Notes: a model not told the origin generated them from the letters alone. A DNA stretch of 64,000 nt from an uncultured Pseudoxanthomonas sp. (GCA_946479745.1 CAMLGZ010000015.1:16831-80830), one strand, 5' to 3'. Positions 19,901 through 28,147 are shown, counted from the first letter of the stretch. A program made the numbers and translations.

Positions 19901-20784
19901 CCCCAGGCTGCATCTGCCGCGCCGAGCCGATGCAGCGCGTGCACCAGCGCGTCGCTGCCGGTAAGCGAAGCCGATACCAGATCCGCCTGGTATTCCATCT
20001 CACGCGATAGCGCGCGTTGCGCCATGACCACGGCACGGAAGGCGATTTCGACCAGCGAGCGGATCGACCATACGATCAGCGAAAGGATCCAGCCGATCCA
20101 GGCGATACGGAAATCGACCCGCGACAAAGTAGCCAGGAACGTATCCAGCGCGTCGCGCTTGGCCACGATATGCGAAGCGATCTGCTGGGCGACATACACC
20201 CAGCGCCCCACCGCCATGGTGCGTTGCGCGAAATGGCCGAATTCGTGGGCCAGCACCGCCTTCAGTTCGCCCAGGTTGAGCACATTGACAAGACCCAGGC
20301 CTATCTCGAGGTTCTTCTTCGAGGGCAGGATCAGGTTGGCCAGGGACAGATCGTAGAACACGCCTGCATTGACGTTGGCGGACAGATACACGCGATGCGG
20401 CCTGGGAGCCCGTGCTTCATCGGCAAGTCGGTACAGGAATTCAAACAGTTCCGGCTGCTCTTCCGGCTTGAGTTCCATGTCCTGGCTGGACACCTTGGCG
20501 CGCTTGTTGAACACCAGCGCCTTGAGCATGAAGAACGCAAGAAAGGCGGCGCAAAGCGCCGCGCCGAGAGTCAGCAGCGCATCGTCGCCGCCACCGGTAC
20601 CGGCCAGCAGCCCGGCCACCAGGCGATAGCTGGTCCAGGCGAACCAGCTCAGCAAGCCGAGATAACCCAGCATGAAGCCGAGCAGGCCCAGCATGGCGAA
20701 CCAGGCATGGCGACGATAATTTTTGCTGGGCGAAGTGAAGCCCGCAGGCACCGATGCAGGTCCGGCCGGATAGAGCGATTCCAT
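16951..20784 (-). CDS. Giant M48 family membrane metallopeptidase
   Basis: 1277 residues. TM segments at about 28-60 and 70-92 precede the catalytic motif HEFGH (H180, E181, H184); a downstream SREMEYQADLVSA supplies the expected third zinc ligand. This is the HtpX/Ste24-type M48 core, facing the cytoplasm in known members. Usual M48 membrane proteases have 290-450 residues; here about 800 more follow, including a TM segment near residue 750 (VAVAGGIVGSVLLLGGAVGL) and a C-terminal helical repeat region resembling TPR. The C-terminal role is unknown. It converges on the MoxR cluster. Confidence 0.88.
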   Translation of the reverse strand: MESLYPAGPASVPAGFTSPSKNYRRHAWFAMLGLLGFMLGYLGLLSWFAWTSYRLVAGLLAGTGGGDDALLTLGAALCAAFLAFFMLKALVFNKRAKVSSQDMELKPEEQPELFEFLYRLADEARAPRPHRVYLSANVNAGVFYDLSLANLILPSKKNLEIGLGLVNVLNLGELKAVLAHEFGHFAQRTMAVGRWVYVAQQIASHIVAKRDALDTFLATLSRVDFRIAWIGWILSLIVWSIRSLVEIAFRAVVMAQRALSREMEYQADLVSASLTGSDALVHALHRLGAADAAWGRALQFANSEFQQGRPVKDLFVVQTRIIERLRAVLADPAYGQSPTVPQDRKDSHRVFQAELVQPPQMWSTHPSSTAREENLKQVYVSCPIDERPALCLLRDAQSLKEQVSLRMMSNPPAEFAPAEESLRRLDEEYAAISFSPRYRGSYLGRSFVRKHARASDLFTGAGAGGDLLAQLEGLYPETHGEDIEKLRDLEQQRATLEAVRLGALQAEGGMLHWRGAQVSRKSLPSVIAELESELEPVRQAVLAHDRRCRDLHLAAAEKLGSAWVAALRGQVHVLHYAEHAQADIGDAHSLLGNTYAIVTADGRVSKGELRKLVAACNQVQAALQAVYDQARQVVVDAPMAAKLGVATWPEMLEQPFSLPRASEENINSWIKAVDSWTHATLNALSALRSAALESLLATEDEVASRLRSDAREPEPAQAASAPGEYITLLPGKGRQLQHKLGWWDKFQTADGFFPGAARVAVAGGIVGSVLLLGGAVGLSKVNVYNGLARPVTVEIDGQSLSLQPFESSTLSVPNQSVHKVETKTGDGAVVEAFDGDAPPGAPHLVYNIAAAAPLIEWTANYGSAPAVPEQRLGAQRWIETHAEYVFAEPPESIKTKSNNGGTRSVLSGLSNASPNQMLGALKSQETKDTAALIAAHARWDAEDSRYLGEWLWRAQAQDPEGKIIAERLKRNPIEIVSLRMEQEYAKGAAHEAVCARHRALAAKTPDAAPINYIAMRCIADPKARDDAFVTGHLRWPEEPWLIMAAGYVYAERGLWGQALPLMEQSSLRPEFAEGIAPDLARIKRSMPQASPGQVAALAERSSYLANMLALETGKGTEGTPFAAYRYLGAGDLPSALGMAASDEELSQRVLRLAAASDGATRDMVDRMLALPMSSGIDELTAWTSLAVATREHRDTTALRAAALASDPEEAAAIARFFDAVRGGADRAQAETVLGDVSLRARGIAYSTAVILRGGQCPEAWRDSAKKLLFSAERPYFT

Positions 20785-21010
20785 TTGGTCAATCCCCTGT
20801 AGTGATGCCGTTCCCGCCCCCGGCCTTGGTACGCCAGGACAACGGTGAACGGAATGGCAAACCGGGGACCCCTCCCCGCACCTGCGGGGACGAAACTACC
20901 TAACCGCGCGAAGAAAATCCATCGGTCCGATGGCACGGACCACCCGGGCGCCGGTCGCACCAGGTGAGACGGCCCGGAGCTCCACTGTCATCTTTCCTCG
21001 GGCGACCGGC
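20785..21010. other. Divergent intergenic region between M48 gene and mrfA
   Basis: About 145 bp to the upstream ATG of mrfA at 20930, or 226 bp if the ATG at 21011 is used. It holds a short perfect inverted repeat CCCCGCA-CC-TGCGGGG at 20874-20889 that could be a hairpin or operator. No other signal is evident. Confidence 0.4.
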
Positions 21011-23467
21011 ATGACCGAACTCTCGCGCTCCCTGCGCGCTTACGAACAGGACAATCCTTTGGTGCTGGACGCCGACAGCCGCGCAGGCCGGCACGGCGGC
21101 CTGCTGACCGAGCGGTTGTCCAGGCGCTACGCCGACCGCATCACCGGCAACTTCATGATTCCGGGGCGCGAAGGGCGCTATGCGCCGATTCCCGATGACG
21201 TGCCGGAAGCATTGAAGGCCGCGTTGCGGGTGCGCGGCATCGAGCGGCTGTACAGCCACCAGGCCGAGGCGTGGACGGCGGCGCAGGCGGGCGAGCACGT
21301 GGCCATCGTCACGCCGACGGCTTCGGGCAAGTCGCTTTGCTACACGCTGCCGGTAGTGGCTGCAGCCATGACCGGTAACGCCAAGGCTTTGTATCTGTTC
21401 CCGACCAAGGCGCTGGCCCAGGATCAGGTGGCCGAACTGCTTGAACTCAATCGCGCCGGCGAACTGGGAGTGAAGGCTTTTACCTTTGACGGCGATACGC
21501 CCGGCGATGCGCGCCAGGCGATCCGCCTGCACGGCGATATCGTGGTCAGCAATCCCGACATGCTGCACCAGGCCATCCTGCCGCACCACACCAAGTGGGC
21601 GCAGTTCTTCGAGAACCTGCGCTATGTGGTGATCGATGAGGTGCACACCTACCGCGGCGTATTCGGCAGCCACGTCGCCAACGTGCTGCGGCGTCTCAAG
21701 CGCATCTGCGCGTTCTATGGCGTGCGGCCGCAGTTCATCCTGTGCTCGGCCACCATCGGCAATCCGCAGGCGCATTGCGAAGCCTTGATAGAAGATCGCG
21801 TGCATGCGATCACCGAAAGCGGGGCGCCCACCGGCGACAAGCACGTGCTGCTGTGGAACCCGCCGGTGGTCAACGCCGACCTGGGCCTGCGCGCGTCGGC
21901 GCGTTCGCAGAGCAACCGCATCGCCCGCATCGCGATCAAGTCCGGACTGAAGACGCTGGTATTCGCGCAGACCCGGTTGATGGTGGAAGTGCTGACCAAG
22001 TATCTGAAGGACGTGTTCGACCACGATCCGCGCAAGCCGCCGCGTATCCGCGCCTACCGGGGCGGCTACCTGCCGACCGAACGCCGCGAAGCCGAGCGAG
22101 CGATGCGCGACGGTCGCATCGACGGCATCATCGCCACCTCGGCGCTGGAACTGGGCGTGGATATCGGCAGCCTGGATGTGGTGGTGTTGAATGGTTATCC
22201 GGGCACAGTAGCGGCGACCTGGCAGCGTTTCGGTCGCGCGGGGCGTCGCCAGCAACCTTCGCTGGGCGTGCTGGTGGCCAGCTCGCAACCGCTGGACCAG
22301 TACGTAGTGCGGCACCCGGATTTCTTCGCCGATGCGCCGCCGGAGCACGTGCGCATCGCCCCGGATCAGCCGCTGATTCTGTTCGACCATATCCGCTGCG
22401 GTTCGTTTGAACTGCCGTTCGTGGTCGATGAGCCGTTCGGCCCGATCGATCCATCGGTCTACCTGGAAGCGCTGGCGGAAACCGAAGTAGTGCACCGCGA
22501 AGGCGAACGCTGGGAGTGGATCGCCGATAGCTATCCGGCGCAGGCGGTGAGTTTGCGCTCGGTCGCCGACGGCAATTTCGTGGTCGTCGACAAGACCGAC
22601 GGACGCCAGACGATCCTGTGCGAAGTGGATTATTCGGCCGCCGCGCTGACCCTGTACGAAGGCGCGATCCACATGGTGCAGTCCACGCCCTACCAGGTAG
22701 AACGGCTGGACTGGGAAGGCCGCAAGGCCTACGTTACCCGCACCCATGCGGACTACTACACCGACAGCATCGACTTCACCAGGTTGAAAGTGCTGGAACG
22801 CTTCGAAGGTTGCGAAGCCGGCAGCGGCGACAGCAATCACGGCGAAGTGCATGTGGTGCGGCGCGTGGCGGGCTACAAGAAGATCCGCTACTACACCCAC
22901 GAGAACATCGGCTACGGTCCGGTGAACCTGCCGGACCAGGAGCTGCATACCACCGCGATCTGGTGGCAGCTGCCGCAGGCGGTGCTGCTGAAGGCGTTCG
23001 CGTCCAAGCAGGACGCCCTGGACGGTTTCCTGGGCGCGGCTTATGCATTGCATATAGTGGCGACAGTGGCGGTGATGGCCGATGCGCGCGACCTGCAGCA
23101 GTCGGTGGGCAACGGCGATGGAGCGTGGTTCGCCACTCAGGACGGCAAAGGCAACGGACGCGCGCAGGATACTGACGGCAAAGCGATACCGATGATCGAA
23201 AGTTCGTCCGTTGACGTGCAGCAGTTCGTGCCCACCGTCTATCTCTACGACAACTTCCCCGGTGGCGTAGGCCTGAGCGAGCCGCTATGGCAACGTCAGG
23301 CCGAGCTGGTGCAGCGCGCGCGCGAACTGGTCGGCCGTTGCGATTGCGTGGCCGGCTGCCCAGCCTGCGTGGGGCCGGTGCTGGCGACGAGCGAAGGCAA
23401 GCCGTTGGCGACGCCGAAGTCGTTGGCGATGCAGGTGCTTAACCTGCTGTCGGCGGAGGCGGCGTGA
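21011..23467 (+). CDS. mrfA: DEAH-box helicase with DUF1998, MrfA-like
   Basis: About 818 residues from ATG 21011 (another in-frame ATG is at 20930; the family N terminus resembles the later one). Helicase motifs: Walker A TPTASGKSLCY, motif II VIDEVHTYRG, motif VI QRFGRAGRRQQPS. The C terminus carries a four-cysteine cluster CDCVAGCPACVG typical of DUF1998 and Hrq1/MrfA helicases. In Bacillus subtilis MrfA (YprA) acts with the exonuclease MrfB (YprB) in excision of mitomycin C damage. The next gene here is a YprB-like protein, so the pair is conserved. Confidence 0.88.
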   Translation: MTELSRSLRAYEQDNPLVLDADSRAGRHGGLLTERLSRRYADRITGNFMIPGREGRYAPIPDDVPEALKAALRVRGIERLYSHQAEAWTAAQAGEHVAIVTPTASGKSLCYTLPVVAAAMTGNAKALYLFPTKALAQDQVAELLELNRAGELGVKAFTFDGDTPGDARQAIRLHGDIVVSNPDMLHQAILPHHTKWAQFFENLRYVVIDEVHTYRGVFGSHVANVLRRLKRICAFYGVRPQFILCSATIGNPQAHCEALIEDRVHAITESGAPTGDKHVLLWNPPVVNADLGLRASARSQSNRIARIAIKSGLKTLVFAQTRLMVEVLTKYLKDVFDHDPRKPPRIRAYRGGYLPTERREAERAMRDGRIDGIIATSALELGVDIGSLDVVVLNGYPGTVAATWQRFGRAGRRQQPSLGVLVASSQPLDQYVVRHPDFFADAPPEHVRIAPDQPLILFDHIRCGSFELPFVVDEPFGPIDPSVYLEALAETEVVHREGERWEWIADSYPAQAVSLRSVADGNFVVVDKTDGRQTILCEVDYSAAALTLYEGAIHMVQSTPYQVERLDWEGRKAYVTRTHADYYTDSIDFTRLKVLERFEGCEAGSGDSNHGEVHVVRRVAGYKKIRYYTHENIGYGPVNLPDQELHTTAIWWQLPQAVLLKAFASKQDALDGFLGAAYALHIVATVAVMADARDLQQSVGNGDGAWFATQDGKGNGRAQDTDGKAIPMIESSSVDVQQFVPTVYLYDNFPGGVGLSEPLWQRQAELVQRARELVGRCDCVAGCPACVGPVLATSEGKPLATPKSLAMQVLNLLSAEAA

Positions 23468-23589
23468 TGCGCCCTTGTAGGAGCTGCGTAAGCTGCGACT
23501 GTGATTATCGGCCACCAGGCAAACCTGTCGTAATTGCGGCTTGCCGGTCGCAGCTTACGCAGCTCCTACAAAGACGGTTCAGCGCGTGA
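23467..23589 (+). CDS. Repeat-derived 40-codon bridging ORF between mrfA and mrfB
   Basis: ATG shares its A with the mrfA stop (TGATG at 23465-23469). The frame (MRPCRSCVSCDCDYRPPGK...) runs through the GTAG palindrome and stops at TGA 23587-23589, overlapping the GTG start of mrfB (GTGA). No domain is recognised. Confidence 0.45.
   Translation: MRPCRSCVSCDCDYRPPGKPVVIAACRSQLTQLLQRRFSA
23475..23571. repeat. GTAG-type palindromic repeat (REP/SMAG-like)
   Basis: Perfect 25-bp arms, 23475-23499 (TTGTAGGAGCTGCGTAAGC...) and 23547-23571, flank a 47-bp loop. Same GTAGGAGC end as the elements at 8555, 43199 and 48706. Confidence 0.85.
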
Positions 23590-24662
23590 GCGTATCGCTG
23601 GAGAAGCTACGGGCGTTGAAGCGAGAGGCGGGTGCTCTTGCCCCCTCCCTTTGCGAAGCAAGGGGAGGATTGGGGAGGGGTGCCGTTGGCGCGGATTCCG
23701 CCGGAGCCTTTTCGCTGGCTGACGGGAAAAGCCAGAGCAAAAGCAAGATCAAAAGCAAGATCAAAAGCACCCTTCCTCAATCCTCCCCTGCGCTTCGCGC
23801 AAGGGAGGAGGCTGGTGCGCCGCTTGCGGATGCATTGCGCATCGCTGCGGCGCGCCCTGCTTCGCAATCCATCGACGCGTTGCGAAAACTGCTGGGCTTG
23901 CGCGGGAGATCGTCCGCATCTGTCCGTCCGCTGAAATCCACCGACCGCGAAGTTCCAGGAGAAGAAATCTCCCCGGGCCTGCGCCTGATCGAAACACACC
24001 TGCCCATGCCCGCGCCGGACTGCGATCTCTCATTGGCGTTCGCCAAGCGCCATGACGAAGCGGTCAACCCTCGCAGCCTGCTGTTCTTCGATACCGAAAC
24101 CACCGGTCTGACAGGCGGCACCGGCACCCGCGCCTTCATGATCGGCGCCGCGGATTGGCATAGCGATAGCCGGCAGGGCGACGGCTTGCGCGTGCGCCAG
24201 TTGCTGATGACCACGATGGCGGCCGAAGCGGCGATGCTGGATGCGTTCGCCGGCTGGCTACGGGAAAAGGACACCGTGCTGTCCAGCTACAACGGCCGCT
24301 GCTACGACTCGCCTTTGCTGAAAACGCGCTATCGCCTGGCGCGCAAGGAAGATCCGATCACGCCGCTGGATCATGTGGATCTGCTGTTTCCCACTCGCCG
24401 CAGATACCGCGGCACCTGGGAGAACTGCCGCCTGGCGACCATCGAACGCGAATTGCTGCGCATCGTGCGCGAGGACGATCTGCCGGGTTCGGAGGCGCCT
24501 GCGGCCTGGCTGAATTATCTGCGCGGCGGATCGGCGCGTAACCTGCGGCGTGTATGCGCGCATAACCATCAGGATGTGGTGACGCTGGCGTTGCTGATGG
24601 TGCGGTTGGTGGAGGTGGAAACGGCGGGCGAGGAAACGGCGCCGTTCGTCGAGGCGCCTTGA
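23586..24662 (+). CDS. mrfB: RNase H-like exonuclease, MrfB/YprB-like, with repeat-encoded insert
   Basis: GTG start at 23586, chosen because it lies just past the palindrome and its GTGA overlaps the bridging ORF; 358 residues. The DEDD-type exonuclease domain begins with FFDTETTGLTGG (about residue 165), continues with LSSYNGRCYDSPLL and ends near AHNHQDVVTLALL, carrying the acidic metal ligands of the RNase H fold. Residues about 17-75 are encoded by the palindromic element at 23641-23811 and read as low complexity (GKSQSKSKIKSKIKS). The element did not break the frame. Partner of the helicase upstream. Confidence 0.85.
   Translation: MSVSLEKLRALKREAGALAPSLCEARGGLGRGAVGADSAGAFSLADGKSQSKSKIKSKIKSTLPQSSPALRAREEAGAPLADALRIAAARPASQSIDALRKLLGLRGRSSASVRPLKSTDREVPGEEISPGLRLIETHLPMPAPDCDLSLAFAKRHDEAVNPRSLLFFDTETTGLTGGTGTRAFMIGAADWHSDSRQGDGLRVRQLLMTTMAAEAAMLDAFAGWLREKDTVLSSYNGRCYDSPLLKTRYRLARKEDPITPLDHVDLLFPTRRRYRGTWENCRLATIERELLRIVREDDLPGSEAPAAWLNYLRGGSARNLRRVCAHNHQDVVTLALLMVRLVEVETAGEETAPFVEAP
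23641..23811. repeat. Palindromic repeat inside mrfB coding sequence
   Basis: Arms CCCCTCCCTTTGCGAAGC...GGGGAGGATTGGGGAGG and CCTCAATCCTCCCCTGCGC...AAGGGAGGAGG flank an AGCAAAAGCAAGATCAAAAGC tandem. It is translated in frame within the N-terminal part of mrfB, before the catalytic domain. Confidence 0.8.
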
Positions 24663-24666
24663 TTTC

Positions 24667-24863
24667 CCCCGTCTCCCCCTGTGGGAGAAGGTGCCCGAAG
24701 GGCGGAAGAGGGGGTGAGCGAAGTAGCAATATTCAAGTTTTGATAGCGCTTCAACAAGTAGCTTCTCGTTGCTGCGTATTCCCATCTGAAAGTATCTGGC
24801 TCCGCTCACCCCCCCTCTCCCGCCGCGCAAGCGCGTCGACCTCTCCCACGAGGGGAGAGGTGG
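24667..24863. repeat. CTCCC/GGGAGAAGG palindromic element (family F), copy 1
   Basis: Left half TCTCCCCCTGTGGGAGAAGG then GTGCCCGAAGGGCGGAAGAGG; right half CCCTCTCCCGCCGCGCAAGC then GTCGACCTCTCCCACGAGGG. An AT-richer unique spacer separates them. It lies between the convergent mrfB and SDR genes and fills the otherwise gene-free 24663-24886. Confidence 0.85.
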
Positions 24864-24886
24864 AAACACAGGACGTTGATGGATCG

Positions 24887-25882
24887 CTATCCCCTCGGCC
24901 CGCCCATCACCGGCAACACCACTCCGCTGATATACGACGCAGTCACCGGCGAAGCGAGAAACACGTACGCCGGAGAAATCTCCTCCGGCTGCGCCGGCCT
25001 TCCCATGTCGCTGTCCTTGCCGAAATCGGCGACGTCTTCGGCCGGTTTGTCCGCAGGATTGAGCGGTGTCCACACCGGACCCGGCGCCACTGCATTCACG
25101 CGTATGCCGCGCTCCAGCAAGTTGCTGGCCAATGACAGCGTGAAGGCATGGATCGCACCCTTGGTAGCGGAATAATCCAGCAAGTGCTTGCTGCCGAACA
25201 GGCCGGTTTCCGACCCGGAATTGATGATGCTGCCGCCACTGGGCAGATGCGGCAAGGCCGCGCGCGCCATGTGGAAGTAGCCGGCGATGTTGGTCTGCAG
25301 GGTCTGCTGCAGGTGTTCTTCGGATAGATCTTCCAGTTTTTCGGCGTGCAACTGGAAGGCGGCGTTGTTGACCAGGATGTCGAGGCGACCGAACGTCTTC
25401 ACCGCTTTCCTGACCGCGGCCTCGCAAAACTCCGGATCCTTTACATCGCCGGCGATAACGACGCATTTCCCGCCCTCGGCCTCCACATGCTTCCTGGTCT
25501 CGCGCGCGTCCTTGTCTTCATCCAGATGCAGCACGGCCACATCGGCGCCTTCGCGCGCGAACAGCACCGCCACCGCGCGGCCGATGCCGGAATCGCCGCC
25601 GGTCACGATGGCGGCCATGCCCTTGAGCTTGCCGCTGCCCTTGTAGCCGGGCGCCAGGAAGCGCGGCTGGAGCTCCAGCTCGTGCTCGTTGCCGGGCTTG
25701 CGCAAATGCTGGGCCGGCATCGGATTAGGCGGCTGCCTGCGCTTGCCGGCCTGGACCGGCGTCTTGTCTTCCTTCGTTGCCTTGGGCTTGTCGCTGCTGG
25801 CGTCCTTGGCGTCGACCTTGCGCTGGAGGGACCGTTGTTTCTTCACCGCCTGCGCGGGTGCCGCCTTCTTTGAGGTAGCCAT
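24887..25882 (-). CDS. SDR family NAD(P)-dependent oxidoreductase
   Basis: 331 residues. A Lys/Ala-rich N-terminal tail (MATSKKAAPAQAVKKQRSLQ) precedes a short-chain dehydrogenase. Cofactor motif VTGGDSGIGRAVA, NNAA motif VNNAAFQ, and catalytic Ser and YSATK (LDYSATKGAIHAF) are present. The extended N terminus with QPRFLAPGYKGSGKLKG matches the YghA/GsiB-like general stress SDRs. Substrate unknown. The small zinc protein gene lies 16 bases upstream in the same direction. Confidence 0.9.
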   Translation of the reverse strand: MATSKKAAPAQAVKKQRSLQRKVDAKDASSDKPKATKEDKTPVQAGKRRQPPNPMPAQHLRKPGNEHELELQPRFLAPGYKGSGKLKGMAAIVTGGDSGIGRAVAVLFAREGADVAVLHLDEDKDARETRKHVEAEGGKCVVIAGDVKDPEFCEAAVRKAVKTFGRLDILVNNAAFQLHAEKLEDLSEEHLQQTLQTNIAGYFHMARAALPHLPSGGSIINSGSETGLFGSKHLLDYSATKGAIHAFTLSLASNLLERGIRVNAVAPGPVWTPLNPADKPAEDVADFGKDSDMGRPAQPEEISPAYVFLASPVTASYISGVVLPVMGGPRG

Positions 25883-25898
25883 TTATCTTCCTCCCGGA

Positions 25899-26132
25899 TC
25901 AGTTGCGGTCGTCGATCCCCGATACGCCGGATTTCTTCGCGCAGTGCGCGCAGCAGTAGAACTTTCCGCCGCTCTCCGCGCCGTGGCCGATGATCATGCA
26001 ACCGCAGTGCTCGCATTTAGGCGCGAAGGCATGAATGGCGCATTCGAAAGAATCGAACGTTCCTTTGCGTTGACCCTGGGTAAGGGTGAAGGCCTTGTCG
26101 TAGTCGTTGCCGCAGACGTCGCAGACCGCCAT
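25899..26132 (-). CDS. Small zinc-ribbon protein
   Basis: 77 residues with cysteine/histidine pairs CDVCGNDY, CAIHAFAPKCEHCGC and CCAHCAKK, enough ligands for two zinc sites. Similar short metal-binding proteins are often next to stress genes in soil proteobacteria. It probably shares a transcript with the SDR gene. No specific role can be assigned. Confidence 0.85.
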   Translation of the reverse strand: MAVCDVCGNDYDKAFTLTQGQRKGTFDSFECAIHAFAPKCEHCGCMIIGHGAESGGKFYCCAHCAKKSGVSGIDDRN

Positions 26133-26206
26133 GGCACTCTCCAGAAAGCGTTGGAAGCCGCAGTCTCGGGGGCGGGCGCTTCATGCAAGGTGAAATCGCA
26201 ACGCCG

Positions 26207-27339
26207 TTACGTGGACTTTTTCTTAGCTTTCTTCTTGACCGACGGTTTACGCCGCGCGCGGTGCGCCTGCGCAAGGAATTTCAGCGTAGCCTGCTCCCAC
26301 TGCCGCTCGCCCCGCGATCCTTCCGCCGCGCGCTGCAGACTGCCGTCGCGCCAACCCGCGAACGCGCACGGATCGATGTAGGCCTTGCGGCACACCGTCG
26401 GCGTATTTCCCAACGCGTCGGCGACCGACTTGATCACCTCGTTCTGCAGCTGTTGCAGCTCGCGCTCGCTGGGTTCGGCTGGCAGCGCCGTTGCCGCCAG
26501 CCGCTGGACCGCGGTCAGCGTGCCGCCCCAGGTACGGAAATCCTTCGCGGTGAAGTTGTCGCCCATCGCCATGCGCAAATAGTCGTTGACCTGGCCCGAG
26601 TCCACCGGCTGCACCCCGCCTTCGTCGTCGCGATACTGGAACAGCGCCTGCCCCGGTAGCTGCTGCACGCCGCGCACCAGTTTCACCAGACGTTTGTCGT
26701 CCAGCGCCACTTCATTGTCCTGTCCGCCCTTCCCCTTGAAGCGCAGGCGTGCGCGGCCGTCGCGCACGAATTCGGTATGGCGGTTGCGCAGCGTGGTCAG
26801 ACCGAAGGATTTGTTGTCGCGCGCATAACCGTTGTTTCCCACCCGCATCATCGTTTCCGCCATCACCGAGACGACTATCGCCAGTACCTTGTCGCGCGGA
26901 TGACCCTGCAATGCGAGATCCCGCTGCAGGCGGCGCCGCAGTTTCGGTAATGCCCGGCCGAAAGCGACGATACGGTCGAATTTTCCGTCGCCCCGCACCG
27001 CGCTCCATTGCGCGTGATAGCGGTATTGCTTGCGCCTGCGCGCGTCGCGTCCGGTCGCCTGCAGGTGGCCGCGCGCGTGGCGGCAGATCCACACCTCCGT
27101 GTAGGCCGGCGGGATCGCCAGCGCGCGGATGCGCTGCAACGTGGCTTCGTCGCGCACGGTCGAGCCATCGGCGCGCGATAGCTGAAACCCTTGCCGGATC
27201 GGCGACGGGCGATGCCGGGTTCCTCGTCGCTGACGTAGACCAGGCCGGCATCGATCGCCTGCGCAGCGGCTTCGCCGGATCCGGCGGTCGTAGAGGCGGC
27301 CGTGGAGCGGGAACCGGCCCGGCGCTGGGGCGCTTTCAT
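26207..27339 (-). pseudogene. DNA topoisomerase IB, single-base frameshift
   Basis: The C-terminal 310 residues (from VRDEATLQRIRALAIPPAYTEVWI) are a complete bacterial-type topoisomerase IB core with GFSY/AIPPAY motifs, HLQATGRDARRRKQYRYH, a TWGGTLTA block and the active-site tyrosine in CRKAYIDP. The N-terminal part (MKAPQRRAGSRS... to IARRRSGKGFSYRAP) is in another frame from the ATG at 27339. The frames would join into about 377 residues if one base were added near 27168-27176 in a GC-rich CGCGCGCC run. Either a recent inactivating deletion or a sequencing error. A basic tail, KKKAKKKST, ends the protein. Confidence 0.85.
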
Positions 27340-27428
27340 CGCAGGATCATGTCGCGGCCCGGTTAACGCCTTGCGAACGCCGGATGCAGGATGCTTGAAT
27401 CAGCCCATCCTCTTCCTCGGAGCTACGC

Positions 27429-27788
27429 ATGTCCCGACTTCTGCTGCCCGCCGCCGCCTTGCTGACCCTGTGCCTTGCCTCCTGCACGCCCAAGCCCGAT
27501 GAACAGGAACAGGCCCTAGCCCAGTCAGAGGAACGCGCCGAGGAAGCCGCTCAGCCGGCGCCGCCCACTCCGCCAGCGGCGGCCACTGCCTGCGACGACT
27601 CGCAGGCGCAGTGGGCGATCGGCAAGAAGATCACCGAGGCTGAGGTGGAGCAGGCGCGCAAGGACAGCGGCGCCGAGACCGCGCGCACGCTCAAGCCCAA
27701 CCAGGCGGTGACGATGGAATTCAACGCCAATCGCCTGAACCTGGACCTGGACAACACCGGCGTGGTGACCGCGATCCGCTGCGGCTGA
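27429..27788 (+). CDS. I78-like peptidase inhibitor lipoprotein 1
   Basis: 119 residues. The signal peptide ends in a lipobox LASC (LTLCLASCTPK), so it should be a lipoprotein. After a Glu/Ala/Pro-rich linker, residues about 56-119 match the I78 inhibitor family: CDDSQAQWAIGKKITEAE, GAETARTLKPNQAVTMEF, RLNLDLDNTGVVTAIRCG, with the paired cysteines. I78 proteins inhibit serine peptidases. Tandem with a paralogue 29 bases downstream. Confidence 0.8.
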   Translation: MSRLLLPAAALLTLCLASCTPKPDEQEQALAQSEERAEEAAQPAPPTPPAAATACDDSQAQWAIGKKITEAEVEQARKDSGAETARTLKPNQAVTMEFNANRLNLDLDNTGVVTAIRCG

Positions 27789-27817
27789 CATTCACCGACT
27801 TGCTTTGGAGGTACGCC

Positions 27818-28147
27818 ATGGCAAAAAGAACGATCCCTCTTGTTCCGACTCTGGCGCTGGCGCTGTCCGCGTGCGCGCAGATTCCCGCAGCGGACACCAC
27901 AGCCTCGCCACCGCCGGCACCAGCCGTCGATGCCGCTTCTTCCGCGCATTGCGATGCCGGCAAGGCGACGGACGCGGTTGGACAACTGCCCTCGCCGGAA
28001 GCACAGGAACGGGCGCGCACCGACGCCGGCGCAGAAATCGTGCGCGTACTCAGGCACAACCAGCCCATCACCAAGGAATTCAGGACGGGCCGGCTGAATC
28101 TGGTGCTGGACGCCGAAGGCAGGATCGCCAGCGTCAACTGCAGCTGA
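27818..28147 (+). CDS. I78-like peptidase inhibitor lipoprotein 2
   Basis: 109 residues from ATG 27818, set by GGAGG at 27807-27811. The signal peptide has a lipobox-like ALSACAQ. The I78-like part runs from HCDAGKATDA to RIASVNCS and keeps the two cysteines, the GAEIVRVLRHNQPITKEF segment and RLNLVLD. It is a paralogue of the preceding gene, shorter in the N-terminal half of the domain, so inhibition is less certain. Confidence 0.75.
   Translation: MAKRTIPLVPTLALALSACAQIPAADTTASPPPAPAVDAASSAHCDAGKATDAVGQLPSPEAQERARTDAGAEIVRVLRHNQPITKEFRTGRLNLVLDAEGRIASVNCS

Noticed and set aside
24667..24863. Palindromic repeats considered as CRISPR
   Set aside because: There is one palindrome pair per site, spacers are of unequal length and no direct-repeat array or cas gene is present.
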